Assembly: GCF_010726765.1 (NCBI RefSeq)
Contig: NZ_AP022601.1
Span: 5,208,001 to 5,272,000 of the forward strand
Source: Mycobacterium gallinarum
GTDB taxonomy: Bacteria > Actinomycetota > Actinomycetes > Mycobacteriales > Mycobacteriaceae
Direction of reading: 5' to 3'
DNA length: 64,000 nucleotides
This document shows, in pieces, positions 1-8,363 of this stretch (positions within the stretch are counted from its first letter, which is position 1; the number at the start of each line of letters is the position of its first letter). Both the position numbers and the translations under genes were made by a program. A model generated the notes under the pieces. That model searched no databases and was not told the origin of the DNA. It saw only the letters and a list, made by a program, of their open reading frames with translations.

Positions 1-129
1 ACGGCCTTCACCTCGTCGTCGGTGAGGCGGCGCTTGAGGAGCGCGAACAGCGGCACCCGGTCCGGGCCAGGCACGCCCTCCGGATAACCGGCGGTGATCC
101 ACGCGACGATCCTCGCCAGAAAGGTCACG
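1..129 (-). CDS. DUF3349 family protein, 3' end outside window
   Basis: Partial gene: 43 codons are visible from a GTG start at 129 and the rest lies left of the window. GGAGG sits 6 nt before the GTG, which fixes the start. The visible protein contains GYPEGVPGPDRVPLFALLKR, the same block (GYPEGVPPTDYFALLALLKR) that opens the DUF3349 protein at 1907-2209. DUF3349 proteins are small helical actinobacterial proteins of unknown function. It is divergent from pitA, so two paralogues of one small family flank the phosphate permease operon. The family call is firm; the function is unknown. Confidence 0.8.
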
Positions 130-340
130 GCTCCTCCGTACTATCGCGTGCGGTCTAGGGATTCGATGCTAATCGCGCCCCAGGCACGGTGCGATCGGCG
201 CGGCAGGCAAACGTTTACCCCGTTGAAGTTGAACAATGGGTGAACACCTCGCCTGGTCAGACGAAGTCCCTGCTCGACACACCCTTCTGGTGGGGCGTTT
301 CGTTAGGCAAATGGCCCCTCCGGGCCGCAGAATTAGCGCC

Positions 341-1588
341 GTGAGCGCAGAGCTGATCATCCTGGTGCTGTTGATAGCAACGGCACTGGCGTTCGACTTC
401 ACGAACGGCTTCCACGACACGGGCAACGCGATGGCGACGTCGATCGCCACCGGCGCTCTGAAGCCCAAGACCGCGGTCCTGTTGGCAGGCGTCCTGAACC
501 TGGTCGGGGCGTTCCTGTCCGTCGAGGTCGCGGTCACCGTGACCACCTCGGTGCTCAAGGTGCAGGACAGCAAGACCGGCGAGCTGATCCCGGGGATCGA
601 CGCGTCGACGGGTCTGACGATCATCTTCGCCGGCCTCATCGGCGGCATCCTCTGGAACCTCCTCACCTGGTTGTTCGGTATCCCCTCCAGTTCGTCGCAT
701 GCGCTCTTCGGCGGATTGATCGGCGCGGGCCTCGCGGCGCTCGGACTCGCGGGCGTCAACTGGTCGGGCGTCACCGGCAAGGTGCTGATCCCCGCGATCG
801 CCGCGCCGGTCATCGCATGTCTGGTCGCCGCGGGCGGCACCTGGCTCGTATACCGGATCACCCGTCGGGTGGTGGAGGGCCGGCGACGGGAAGGCTTCCG
901 CTGGGGCCAGATCGCGACCGCTTCACTGGTCGCGCTGTCGCACGGCACCAACGACGCCCAGAAGACGATGGGCGTCATCGCATTGGCACTCATCACGACC
1001 GGTCACCTGACGGGCGATGTGAAGGAACAGGGACTGCCGTTCTGGATCATCTTCAGCTGCGCGCTTGCGATCGGCCTCGGTACCTACCTCGGTGGCTGGC
1101 GTGTCATCCGCACCCTGGGCAAGGGGCTCGTCGAGATCGACTCGCCGCAGGGCTTCGCCGCCGAAGCATCCTCGGCCGCAATCATTTTGAGCTCAAGCGC
1201 CGCGGGTATGGCGCTGTCGACCACGCACGTCGCCACCGGCTCGATCCTGGGCAGCGGCGTCGGCAAGCCCGGCGCCCAGGTCCGCTGGGCCGTCGCGGGC
1301 CGGATGGCCGTCGCATGGCTGATCACCCTGCCCGCCGCCGGTCTCGTCGGCGCCTTGTCGTACTGGCTGTCCGACGGGGTGAAGTCACTGACGAACTCGG
1401 CGCTGGCCGGTGACGGCCTGATCTTCCTGGTGCTGGTGGGCCTGTCCTTCTTCATGTGGTGGCGCGCCCAGCAGCAGAAGGTGGACAGCAGCAACGTCAA
1501 CGCGGACTGGGACAGCTCGACGAACTCCGTTGTGCCCGCGGAACTTCGCGAGGCCGTCAGGGAATCCAAGCCGACGGCGTCGGTCTGA
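341..1588 (+). CDS. pitA: PitA-type low-affinity inorganic phosphate transporter
   Basis: Inner-membrane phosphate (metal-phosphate/H+) symporter of the PHO4/PiT family, 415 aa from the GTG at 341, close to the usual length. Both PiT signature repeats are present: FDFTNGFHDTGNA near residues 18-30 and SHGTNDAQKTMG near 199-210. They mark the inverted topology repeats and lie among about ten hydrophobic helices. In-frame ATGs at 236 and 311 would add an arginine-rich N-terminus unlike the family, so the GTG that begins just before the first helix is preferred, although its ribosome site is weak. It heads a three-gene plus-strand unit with a small membrane protein and a DUF3349 protein, the same gene set as around Rv0545c in M. 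tuberculosis. Confidence 0.93.
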   Translation: MSAELIILVLLIATALAFDFTNGFHDTGNAMATSIATGALKPKTAVLLAGVLNLVGAFLSVEVAVTVTTSVLKVQDSKTGELIPGIDASTGLTIIFAGLIGGILWNLLTWLFGIPSSSSHALFGGLIGAGLAALGLAGVNWSGVTGKVLIPAIAAPVIACLVAAGGTWLVYRITRRVVEGRRREGFRWGQIATASLVALSHGTNDAQKTMGVIALALITTGHLTGDVKEQGLPFWIIFSCALAIGLGTYLGGWRVIRTLGKGLVEIDSPQGFAAEASSAAIILSSSAAGMALSTTHVATGSILGSGVGKPGAQVRWAVAGRMAVAWLITLPAAGLVGALSYWLSDGVKSLTNSALAGDGLIFLVLVGLSFFMWWRAQQQKVDSSNVNADWDSSTNSVVPAELREAVRESKPTASV

Positions 1589-1610
1589 GCGGGACGACAA
1601 GGACACGTTG

Positions 1611-1895
1611 ATGACGTATTTCGAAAGCATCCTCAAGGTGCTCGCCGTCGGACTGCTCCTCGGCGCAGGCCTGCCCGCGGTGTTCGCGGCCGGGCTGGTG
1701 GCCTACTCCAACGGGTCGGGCGGCCAGAATGCGGACGGCACGACCGTCGCCCCGAATCCGATGGTGAAGTTCCTCGGCATCGCACTGTTCGTCTTCGTCG
1801 GCTGGGTGATCCTGACCGCGGTTCTCTGGATCACGCGGGCGACCATCATCCATCACACCGGTATCGATCTCTTCCCCTTCATGCCCAAGAAATGA
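1611..1895 (+). CDS. Small two-helix membrane protein (Rv0544c-like)
   Basis: A 94-aa protein with two hydrophobic segments (about residues 8-30 and 50-73), separated by a Gly/Asn-rich loop and ending in a short basic tail. It resembles the conserved small membrane protein next to pitA in M. tuberculosis (Rv0544c, from memory). The ATG at 1611 is preferred over an upstream alternative at 1530 that overlaps pitA and would add an Arg-rich extension. It begins 22 nt after pitA and its stop region abuts the next gene, so the three are probably co-transcribed. No catalytic motif is visible; a role with PitA is inferred only from conserved adjacency. Confidence 0.8.
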   Translation: MTYFESILKVLAVGLLLGAGLPAVFAAGLVAYSNGSGGQNADGTTVAPNPMVKFLGIALFVFVGWVILTAVLWITRATIIHHTGIDLFPFMPKK

Positions 1896-1906
1896 GCCGA
1901 GACGAC

Positions 1907-2209
1907 ATGGCTGTGAATCAAACTGTTTTGGACAGCGTGCTGGGCTGGCTGCACCAGGGTTATCCCGAGGGCGTGCCGCCGACGGACTACTTCGCGCTAC
2001 TCGCACTGCTGAAGCGCTCGCTCACCGAGGAAGAGGTCGTTCAGGCCGCGCAGTCGATCCTGAAGAGGACCCACTCCGACACGGTGACCGAGGACGAGAT
2101 CCGCACCGCGGTGCAGGCCGTCATCGACAAGGAGCCCAACCCGGAGGAGATCCACCAGGTCGCCGCGCGCCTGGCCTCGGTGGGATGGCCGCTGGCGGCC
2201 GCGCGCTGA
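1907..2209 (+). CDS. DUF3349 family protein (Rv0543c-like)
   Basis: Small, mostly helical, 100-aa cytoplasmic protein of the DUF3349 family; no biochemical function is established. It opens with LGWLHQGYPEGVPPTDYFAL, the family signature, followed by a charged helical region and the closing VAARLASVGWPLA. The ATG at 1907 gives the usual family length. An ATG at 1892 that overlaps the previous stop (ATGA) is an alternative and would add five residues. Third gene of the pitA unit. A divergent paralogue lies at 1-129. Confidence 0.83.
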   Translation: MAVNQTVLDSVLGWLHQGYPEGVPPTDYFALLALLKRSLTEEEVVQAAQSILKRTHSDTVTEDEIRTAVQAVIDKEPNPEEIHQVAARLASVGWPLAAAR

Positions 2210-2211
2210 CG

Positions 2212-2583
2212 CTATTCGCGATTGTCGCGGCGCAGCGGATGGTTTTCGGGGACCTGCACGAAGATCAGTAGTGTCCCGTCGGGATCGGTGACGTGCATCT
2301 CGTGCAGTCCCCACGGCTCCTGACGTGCCTCGCGGTCGATCGGCACGCCGCGCCCGGTCAATTCCTGCTCGGTGGCGTAGATGTCGCGGACCTGAAGCCA
2401 TATCGTCCCGCCCGCGGTAGGCGTTCCGTGGCCGGCGATCTCGATCAACGACTGGCCGGCGTAGAACACCGTGCCCGCGCCGTAGTCACGCGCGATCGCC
2501 AATCCGATCTCGTCGCGGTAGAACGTCAGCGAGCGTTCGTAATCCGCAGGCCGAATGAGCATGCGGCTGGCCAGGATCTCCAT
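2212..2583 (-). CDS. VOC/glyoxalase-fold protein (Rv0546c-like)
   Basis: A 123-aa protein with one vicinal-oxygen-chelate module: RPADYERSLTFYRDEIGL opens the fold, and the C-terminal half has HEMHVTDPDGTLLIFVQ, the typical VOC metal-ligand and strand region. Proteins of this type include glyoxalase I, dioxygenases and resistance proteins, so the substrate cannot be assigned. The ATG precedes the first strand and no strong ribosome site is visible. It is the last gene of the minus-strand menB operon, 23 nt after the acyl-CoA ligase. Its stop is 2 nt from the stop of the convergent DUF3349 gene. Confidence 0.85.
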   Translation of the reverse strand: MEILASRMLIRPADYERSLTFYRDEIGLAIARDYGAGTVFYAGQSLIEIAGHGTPTAGGTIWLQVRDIYATEQELTGRGVPIDREARQEPWGLHEMHVTDPDGTLLIFVQVPENHPLRRDNRE

Positions 2584-2606
2584 ACGAACGTGTCTATCAC
2601 GCTCGG

Positions 2607-4166
2607 TCAGCCGATTCGACGGTCGACGCCCGCCCAGTACGGTTCGCGAAGCGCTCGTTTGAGCAGCTTGCCGCTCGGGTTGCGGGGCAGCACTTCGGCG
2701 AAGTCGACAGACTTGGGCAACTTGAACCCGGCAAGCCGTTCGCGCGCATAGGCGATGAGCTCGGCCTCGGTCGGTGCGGCCCCTGCTACGGGCACGACGA
2801 CGGCCTTGACCGCCTCGCCCCACCTCTCGTCGGGGATTCCGATGATGGCCACATCGCCGACGCCGGGATGGGTCATCAAAACGTTCTCGACCTCGGTGGG
2901 GTACACGTTCTCCCCGCCGGAGACGATCATGTCCTTCTTCCGGTCGTGCAGGTAGACAAAGCCGTCGTGGTCGACGTAGCCGGCGTCGCCGGTCTTCAAC
3001 CACCCGTCGTCGGTGACCGTCGCTGCCGTGGCGTCGGGGTTGTTCCAGTAGCCGTGCATGTTCTGCGCCGACCGCGTCCACACCTCACCGACCGTGCCGG
3101 TGGGTACCTCGCAGCCGTCGTCGCCGACGATGCGCAGCTCCACCCACGGGTAGGGCTTACCGCAGGAGCGCAGCAGCTCAGGACGTCGCGACGGATCGTG
3201 AACGTCGAGTTGTGTTACCGAGCCGGTGGTTTCGGTCAACCCATACACCTGGATGAACTCACACCCGAAGCGGTCAAGCCCCTTCACCAGCACGTCGTCG
3301 GTGATGGGCGAAGCACCGTAGACAATGGCCCGTACGCTCGAGAAGTCGGCGCTCTCAACCTCCGGCGCGCCGAGCATCATCTGGATCACCGCGGGCACCA
3401 GCAGCAGGTTGGTGATCCGATGTCGGACAACGGAATCCAGAATCGCGGCCGGGTCGACGTCGCGCAGCACCACGGTGGTGGCGCCTTCGTACATTCCGAC
3501 GAACACCCAGCCCGAGCCGGCCATGTGGAACATCGGCATCACCGCGAGGCTGACACTGTCGTCGGTGAACCGCCATTGTCCGGCGATGCCGCTGGACTTG
3601 CAGAGATAGTTGCCGTTGGAAAGCATGACACCCTTGGGTAGCCCGGTGGTGCCGGACGTGTACATCAAGAAAGCGATGTCGTCGGGACCCGTTGTGACAT
3701 AAGGGTCTTCAATTGGATGGCCGGCCAACCAGTCCTCGAAAGACGGCCACCGGTCATGCGCTCCGATCGCCAAGATGTCGCCCACCGTCGTCAGCTGATC
3801 CTCGACCGCCTCCAGATGGCCGAAGAATTGGGATCCGACGACGACCATGCACGCCTGTGCGTCCTCGATGATGTGCAGCATCTCCGGTGCGGCCAGCCGC
3901 CAATTCACCGGTACGCCAACGGCACCCAGCTTGGTGAGGCCGAACATCACCTCGAAGAACTCCGCGCCGTTCTTCTCGATGAAGGCGACCCGATCACCGA
4001 ATCCCACACCGGCGGCGCGGAACGCCTGGGCGACCTGGTTGGACCGTGCGTCGAGTTCGGCGAACGAGATCGTCCGCTCACCCACGATGAGCGCGGTGGC
4101 GTCGGGCCGCCGTCGCGCCTGGACGCGGACGATGTCGGCGATCGTGGCGATTTCGGGTGCGGTCAT
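2607..4166 (-). CDS. Acyl-CoA synthetase / AMP-dependent ligase (FadD family)
   Basis: Adenylates a carboxylic acid and transfers it to CoA. The 519-aa protein has the P-loop YTSGTTGLPKG at about 169-179, the motif YGLTETTG, the hinge region around GDAGYVDHDGFVYLHDRKKD, and the C-terminal PRNPSGKLLKR with the catalytic lysine. Length and motifs match medium/long-chain FadD enzymes. The start ATG overlaps the stop of the upstream SDR gene by one base (TGATG), so translation is coupled. In M. tuberculosis the ligase of this locus is fadD8, which here is a separate gene at 12882-14516, so this copy is additional. The substrate is unknown. Confidence 0.9.
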   Translation of the reverse strand: MTAPEIATIADIVRVQARRRPDATALIVGERTISFAELDARSNQVAQAFRAAGVGFGDRVAFIEKNGAEFFEVMFGLTKLGAVGVPVNWRLAAPEMLHIIEDAQACMVVVGSQFFGHLEAVEDQLTTVGDILAIGAHDRWPSFEDWLAGHPIEDPYVTTGPDDIAFLMYTSGTTGLPKGVMLSNGNYLCKSSGIAGQWRFTDDSVSLAVMPMFHMAGSGWVFVGMYEGATTVVLRDVDPAAILDSVVRHRITNLLLVPAVIQMMLGAPEVESADFSSVRAIVYGASPITDDVLVKGLDRFGCEFIQVYGLTETTGSVTQLDVHDPSRRPELLRSCGKPYPWVELRIVGDDGCEVPTGTVGEVWTRSAQNMHGYWNNPDATAATVTDDGWLKTGDAGYVDHDGFVYLHDRKKDMIVSGGENVYPTEVENVLMTHPGVGDVAIIGIPDERWGEAVKAVVVPVAGAAPTEAELIAYARERLAGFKLPKSVDFAEVLPRNPSGKLLKRALREPYWAGVDRRIG

Positions 4167-5050
4167 CAGCTGCTGGGTTGTACGCGTTGACGTTTCATCA
4201 CCGCGTTCACCGCGCCGGGGGCGAACGTGTTCACCGCCTGCGCGGTGACGGCCATCCGCGGTGCGATGCGCACCGGACGGACCCGTGCCGCGGTGATCAT
4301 CCAGTCCGCTGCCTCGTCGGCGCTCAATCCGGGCAGTCCGTCGTAGGCGCGGGTAGGCGCGATCATCGGTGTGAGGACGAGCGGGTAGAACAGCGTCGTC
4401 GAGTGCACCCCGTCGTCGCCCCACTCGGTTTCGATGATCCGGCTGACGGAGGTGAGCGCCGCCTTCGACGCGTTGTACACCGAGAACAGGGGCGACGATT
4501 CGTTGAGCACACCCCAGGTCGACACGTTGATGATGTGGCCGTCGCCGCGCTCGCGCATACCAGGAGCCAGCCCGCGGATCAGCCGCAGCGGCGAGTAGTA
4601 GTTCAGGGACATCGTGCGCTCGACGTCATGCCAGCGGTCCAGGGATTCCGCCAGCGGCCTACGGATCGAGCGCCCCGCGTTGTTGATCAGGATGTCGATG
4701 CCGCCGAGGTCGCGCTCGAGCGCGGCGACCAGTTCGTCGACGGCGTCCAGGTCCGACAGGTCGCAGGCGTGGGCCCTCGCGGTGCCGCCGTCGGCGGAGA
4801 TCCGGTCGACCAAATCGTCGAGGAGTTCCTGGCGGCGGGCGGCGACCACCACCGTGGCACCGCGGCGGGCGAACTTCGCGGCGGCGGCCTCACCGATGCC
4901 CGACGACGCCCCGGTCAGCAGGATCCGCTTGCCCTTGAGGTCGATCTCGCCGCGGTCGGGGCGGCGCAGCATCAACTGCGGGGCCAGCGGTGGTCGCATG
5001 CCGGCCAGCAGCACCTGTTCGGAGAGCCAGCGCAGCGGGTTCTTACTCAC
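4166..5050 (-). CDS. Short-chain dehydrogenase/reductase (Rv0547c-like)
   Basis: NAD(P)-dependent oxidoreductase of the classical SDR family, 294 aa from the GTG at 5050, the same length I recall for Rv0547c. The nucleotide-binding motif TGASSGIG is at about 46-53, NNAG at about 123-126, a catalytic Ser in NVSTWG near 177, and YNASK at 192-196, so the catalytic residues are complete. An earlier in-frame TTG at 5077 would add nine residues and is less likely. It lies 27 nt after menB and overlaps the ligase start by one base. The roughly 40-residue N-terminal extension before the Rossmann fold is amphipathic and may associate with membrane or lipid. Substrate unknown. Confidence 0.9.
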   Translation of the reverse strand: MSKNPLRWLSEQVLLAGMRPPLAPQLMLRRPDRGEIDLKGKRILLTGASSGIGEAAAAKFARRGATVVVAARRQELLDDLVDRISADGGTARAHACDLSDLDAVDELVAALERDLGGIDILINNAGRSIRRPLAESLDRWHDVERTMSLNYYSPLRLIRGLAPGMRERGDGHIINVSTWGVLNESSPLFSVYNASKAALTSVSRIIETEWGDDGVHSTTLFYPLVLTPMIAPTRAYDGLPGLSADEAADWMITAARVRPVRIAPRMAVTAQAVNTFAPGAVNAVMKRQRVQPSS

Positions 5051-5077
5051 AGTCGGCGAGTCTAGGTCGACCCGCAA

Positions 5078-5989
5078 TCAGAAGTAGCGGGGGAACTGGC
5101 TCCAGTCAGGGTCGCGCTTCTCCAGGAACGCGTCGCGGCCCTCGACGGCCTCATCGGTCATGTACGCCAATCGCGTTGCCTCACCGGCAAACAGCTGCTG
5201 GCCCATCAGCCCGTCGTCGGTCAGGTTGAACGCGTACTTGAGCATGCGGATCGCCTGCGGCGATTTGCCGTTGATGGCGGCCGCCCACTCGAGCCCGACG
5301 GTCTCGAGCGAGGCGTGATCGACGACCTCGTTCACCGCGCCCATCGCGTGCATCTGCTCGGCGTCATACGGCCTGCCGAGGAAGAAGATCTCGCGGGCGA
5401 ACTTCTGGCCGACCTGCTTGGCCAGATACGCGCTGCCGTAGCCGCCGTCGAAGCTACCGACGTCGGCGTCGGTCTGCTTGAACCGCGCGTGCTCGCGGCT
5501 GGCCAGGGTGAGGTCGCATGTCACGTGCAGGCTGTGTCCGCCGCCGGCCGCCCAGCCGTTGACCAGGCAGATCACGACCTTCGGCATGAACCGGATGAGC
5601 CGCTGCACCTCGAGGATGTGCAGCCGCCCGGCACGCGCAGGATCGACGGACTCGGCGGTCTCACCGGCTGCGTACTGGTAGCCGCTGCGTCCACGGATGC
5701 GCTGGTCGCCACCGGAGCAGAACGCCCAGCCGCCGTCCTTCGGGCTTGGCCCGTTACCGGTGAGCAGGATGACGCCGATCTCGGGCCACATCCTGGCGTG
5801 GTCGAGCACTCGGTACAGCTCGTCGACGCTGTGCGGCCGGAACGCGTTGCGCACGTCGGGACGGTCGAAGGCCACCCGCACCGTCGGCTGCGGTTTCCCG
5901 TCGACGACATGACGGTGGTAGGTGATGTCGGTCAGGTCGAACCCGTCGACGGCCTGCCACAGTGACGGGTCAAAAGGGTTGTCCTTCAT
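5078..5989 (-). CDS. menB: 1,4-dihydroxy-2-naphthoyl-CoA synthase MenB
   Basis: Cyclises o-succinylbenzoyl-CoA to 1,4-dihydroxy-2-naphthoyl-CoA in menaquinone biosynthesis. The 303-aa crotonase-fold protein has the oxyanion-loop region FCSGGDQRIRG (about 90-100), NGWAAGGGHSLH (144-155), and TDADVGSFDGGYGS (173-186) carrying the Asp and Ser residues characteristic of MenB, plus the C-terminal WSQFPRYF. The ATG overlaps the stop of the upstream reductase gene (ATGA). Other pathway genes in the window are menC, menD, menG and menJ, all in separate transcription units. Highly confident assignment. Confidence 0.96.
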   Translation of the reverse strand: MKDNPFDPSLWQAVDGFDLTDITYHRHVVDGKPQPTVRVAFDRPDVRNAFRPHSVDELYRVLDHARMWPEIGVILLTGNGPSPKDGGWAFCSGGDQRIRGRSGYQYAAGETAESVDPARAGRLHILEVQRLIRFMPKVVICLVNGWAAGGGHSLHVTCDLTLASREHARFKQTDADVGSFDGGYGSAYLAKQVGQKFAREIFFLGRPYDAEQMHAMGAVNEVVDHASLETVGLEWAAAINGKSPQAIRMLKYAFNLTDDGLMGQQLFAGEATRLAYMTDEAVEGRDAFLEKRDPDWSQFPRYF

Positions 5990-6447
5990 GCGTTTACCGG
6001 ATCGAATCGGAACACCGGGCAGCGGCCGGCGAGGGCCTCGTACTCGTCGGGGTTCGGACCGGTGATGAGACCGGCGTTTTTCATGAAACTGACACCGGTG
6101 GGCACCTCGACGGGGAATAGGCGCAGCAGTGGCTTTGCCTCTTCGGGCGGCAACTCGATGACGCGGACACGTTCGGAGGTCTTGCCCTGCTTCAATTCCG
6201 CCTCACCGGCTGCCCGCAGGTTGGCCGCCCAATCGCTGCCCGGCAGGCCGCCGAGCACGTAGCGCTTGCCCTCGACGGTCATCGGAGTGATGGGCGTCGA
6301 GCGCGGCTTCCCCGATTTCCGACCGGGGACCACGAGGATCACCGGTCCCTTCTCGCCCAGGGGTAGGCCGATTTTCTGGATACCGATCATGACTTTGTTG
6401 ACGTACTTCAGCCACCACGGCGGCCGGATGCGCGCGCTGTCGGACAT
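5986..6447 (-). CDS. Deazaflavin-dependent (F420-type) nitroreductase-family protein
   Basis: A 153-aa split-beta-barrel protein of the Ddn/FDOR family. Such proteins use F420H2 or related flavins to reduce diverse substrates. Visible motifs are PPWWLKYVNKVMIG at the N-terminus and VVPGRKSGKPRSTPITPM, the conserved GRKSG-RSTP block, followed by the GSDWAANLRA region. It is the better matched of two tandem paralogues (the other is at 6458-6919), separated by 10 nt. Its stop overlaps the menB start. Ddn-type enzymes have been linked to quinone reduction, which would suit a menaquinone operon, but that link is inference. Confidence 0.87.
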   Translation of the reverse strand: MSDSARIRPPWWLKYVNKVMIGIQKIGLPLGEKGPVILVVPGRKSGKPRSTPITPMTVEGKRYVLGGLPGSDWAANLRAAGEAELKQGKTSERVRVIELPPEEAKPLLRLFPVEVPTGVSFMKNAGLITGPNPDEYEALAGRCPVFRFDPVNA

Positions 6448-6457
6448 GCCTGGAACG

Positions 6458-6919
6458 CTACGCGACCGGATCGATGCGAAACACGGGCAGTCGGCCTGCC
6501 AGGCTCACCAACTCGTCGACGGTCCCGGTCTTCAGCACGCCTGCTCGCTTCATGATGTCGACACCGTCGGACACCTGAACGGGGAACTCCCGCAAGATCG
6601 GTCGAGCATCCTCGGCGCTCAGCTCGACCATCCGCACCACCTCCGACCGCCTGCCCTGGGTCAGCGCCACCTGCGGGGCGGCGCGCACGTTGCGGACCCA
6701 GTCGGCACCCGGATAACCGTTCACGACAAATCGTTTGCCGTTCACGTGCATCGGTGTGACCGGAGTCGAGCGCGGCCTGCCCGTCTTTCGGCCCGGTACC
6801 GTCAGCACGACCGGTGACTCACGTCGCGAGATCGGCACGCCGACCCGCACCAGCCTCACGACGACTTTGTTCGCGTACTTCAGCCACCACGGCGCTCGGA
6901 TCGGCTCGGGACCCGTCAT
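6458..6919 (-). CDS. Deazaflavin-dependent nitroreductase-family protein, paralogue
   Basis: A 153-aa paralogue of the neighbouring protein, of identical length and architecture: APWWLKYANKVVVRLV at the N-terminus, TVPGRKTGRPRSTPVTPM in the cofactor block, GADWVRNVRA, and a matching C-terminus ending FRIDPVA. The pair probably arose by tandem duplication. The start overlaps the stop of the HAD hydrolase gene (ATGA), so it is translationally coupled within the menB operon. Predicted to bind F420 or another flavin in the cytoplasm. Its substrate is unknown and may differ from that of its twin. Confidence 0.86.
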   Translation of the reverse strand: MTGPEPIRAPWWLKYANKVVVRLVRVGVPISRRESPVVLTVPGRKTGRPRSTPVTPMHVNGKRFVVNGYPGADWVRNVRAAPQVALTQGRRSEVVRMVELSAEDARPILREFPVQVSDGVDIMKRAGVLKTGTVDELVSLAGRLPVFRIDPVA

Positions 6920-7611
6920 AGCTGCACACCGTGATCGGCCAAGGCGGCGCGCAACCCGTCGCGGCGCTCTGCCGTCGGCAGCGGGTCAACGAGCACGAAT
7001 CCACAGCCCAGGGCGCGCGCACCGCCGTCGGCCTCGTCGCTGTCGCCGACCATGACCGCCCGCGCGGCCTGCACCCCGAGCCGGTCCAGCGCGGTCTGGA
7101 AGATCGCCGCGTCGGGCTTGACGGCACCGACTTCGAACGACAACACGAATTCGTCGACGAACTCGGCTGCGCCGATCGACTCGAACGCCGGCCGCACGTC
7201 GAAGGCGATGTTCGACACGACAGCGGTCTTGATGCCCTGTCGATGCAGACCCTCCAGCACACCGGCGGTGTCGGGGTACGGCGTCCAGTTCAGCGGGTCG
7301 ATCATCAGGCCGTAAAGCGCTTCGGCCTGGTGGTCGGCCACCCCCGACTCGCGAAGGACATGCAAGTAGGCCTCGCGGTGCAGGTGCGGGGCGAGGTCAC
7401 GGTTGATCCACGCGTGATGGGCGTCGGGAGGCATGTTGACGTGCTGGCCCGTAGGTGCGGTCATCCTGCGCATCAGCTCGGCCTGTACATGGCCGTCGAT
7501 CTGGCGTTCGTCGACTTCGATGCCGTTGAACCAGCTGTCGTCCTCCTCCAGCCGGAACAGCGTGCCGGAGAAATCGAACAGAGCAGCTTCGATGCGATTC
7601 ACCCGCACCAT
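6916..7611 (-). CDS. HAD-superfamily hydrolase with variant motif I
   Basis: A 231-aa phosphatase-like protein that appears to be first in the minus-strand menB operon. Motif I is LFDFSGTLF: the nucleophile Asp13 is present, but the usual second Asp (DxD) is Ser15. The other HAD motifs are present: VVSN (motif II), VGAVKPDAAIF (motif III lysine) and MVGDSDEADGGARALG (motif IV), together with a helical cap domain between about 25 and 115. The DxSGT variant occurs in some phosphatases and phosphonatase relatives, so activity is possible but altered chemistry should be considered. Substrate unknown. The 47-nt gap to the divergent glycosyltransferase holds both promoters. Confidence 0.85.
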   Translation of the reverse strand: MVRVNRIEAALFDFSGTLFRLEEDDSWFNGIEVDERQIDGHVQAELMRRMTAPTGQHVNMPPDAHHAWINRDLAPHLHREAYLHVLRESGVADHQAEALYGLMIDPLNWTPYPDTAGVLEGLHRQGIKTAVVSNIAFDVRPAFESIGAAEFVDEFVLSFEVGAVKPDAAIFQTALDRLGVQAARAVMVGDSDEADGGARALGCGFVLVDPLPTAERRDGLRAALADHGVQL

Positions 7612-7658
7612 GCTGCCAGGTGTGAGAACTGGCGAAATTGGCTAATTAACCACCTGTG

Positions 7659-8363
7659 ATGAAGTTCGAGCAGGCGGTCGTGGTGGTGCCCGCGCACAAC
7701 GAGATCGACAATTTGCCGCGCAGCCTGTCCGCGCTGCTTGCGACGTCGATGAGCGCGCAGATGCCGGTATTGATCGTCGTTGTGCTCGATTCTTGCGACG
7801 ACGGGAGCGATCGCCTCATCGGGCGGTACGGCCCCAACGTGCACTTCATCTCGACCGACGCGGCCAACGTCGGCGCCGCCCGCGCCGCCGGGTTCGAGTA
7901 CGCGCGCTCGGTGTGCACCGACGTCGAGCCCGCCCGCACCTGGTTCGCCACCACGGACGCCGACACCATCGTCGGCAGTCGGTGGCTGTCGCAGATGACG
8001 CAAGCCGACGCCGACATGGTGCTCGGCACGGTGCGCATACCGGTGTGGCGGCTCCCCGCCGAGGTGGCCCGCCGCTACCGAGCCGCCTACAACTCGAAAG
8101 GTCCGGGCCACGATCACGTCCACGGCGCCAACATGGGCTTCCGGGCCGACGCGTACTGGGGTGTCGGCGGGTTCCGTGCCCTGAGCACCGGTGAGGACGT
8201 CGACCTCGTCGAGCGATTCGAGGCTGCGCACCTGAGCATCCATCGGGACGCAAAGCTCACGGTGGCGACTTCGGCACGCGAAGACGGACGCGCCCCCGGC
8301 GGATTCGCCGCCCACCTTCGCGAGCTGGCTCGGCCACGGCGCAAGGTGCGTGCCCAGACATGA
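7659..8363 (+). CDS. Family 2 glycosyltransferase
   Basis: A 234-aa GT-A fold enzyme without transmembrane helices. Visible motifs: VVVVPAHNEIDNLPRSL at the N-terminus (nucleotide-sugar binding), DSCDDGSD, the TTDADT DXD-type metal site, and HGANMGFRADAYWGVGGF followed by GEDVDLVERFE, the acceptor and catalytic-base region of GT2 enzymes. ATG 7659 or the adjacent GTG 7656 is the start. There is no ribosome site, and AT-rich CTAATTAAC ends 9 nt before the ATG, so translation may be leaderless. First gene of a four-gene operon whose members overlap by 1-4 nt. Donor and acceptor are unknown. Confidence 0.88.
   Translation: MKFEQAVVVVPAHNEIDNLPRSLSALLATSMSAQMPVLIVVVLDSCDDGSDRLIGRYGPNVHFISTDAANVGAARAAGFEYARSVCTDVEPARTWFATTDADTIVGSRWLSQMTQADADMVLGTVRIPVWRLPAEVARRYRAAYNSKGPGHDHVHGANMGFRADAYWGVGGFRALSTGEDVDLVERFEAAHLSIHRDAKLTVATSAREDGRAPGGFAAHLRELARPRRKVRAQT

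Noticed and set aside
169..996. Long minus-strand reading frame opposite pitA
   Set aside because: High-GC antisense shadow; pitA has clear PiT signatures and the antisense protein has no family motif.
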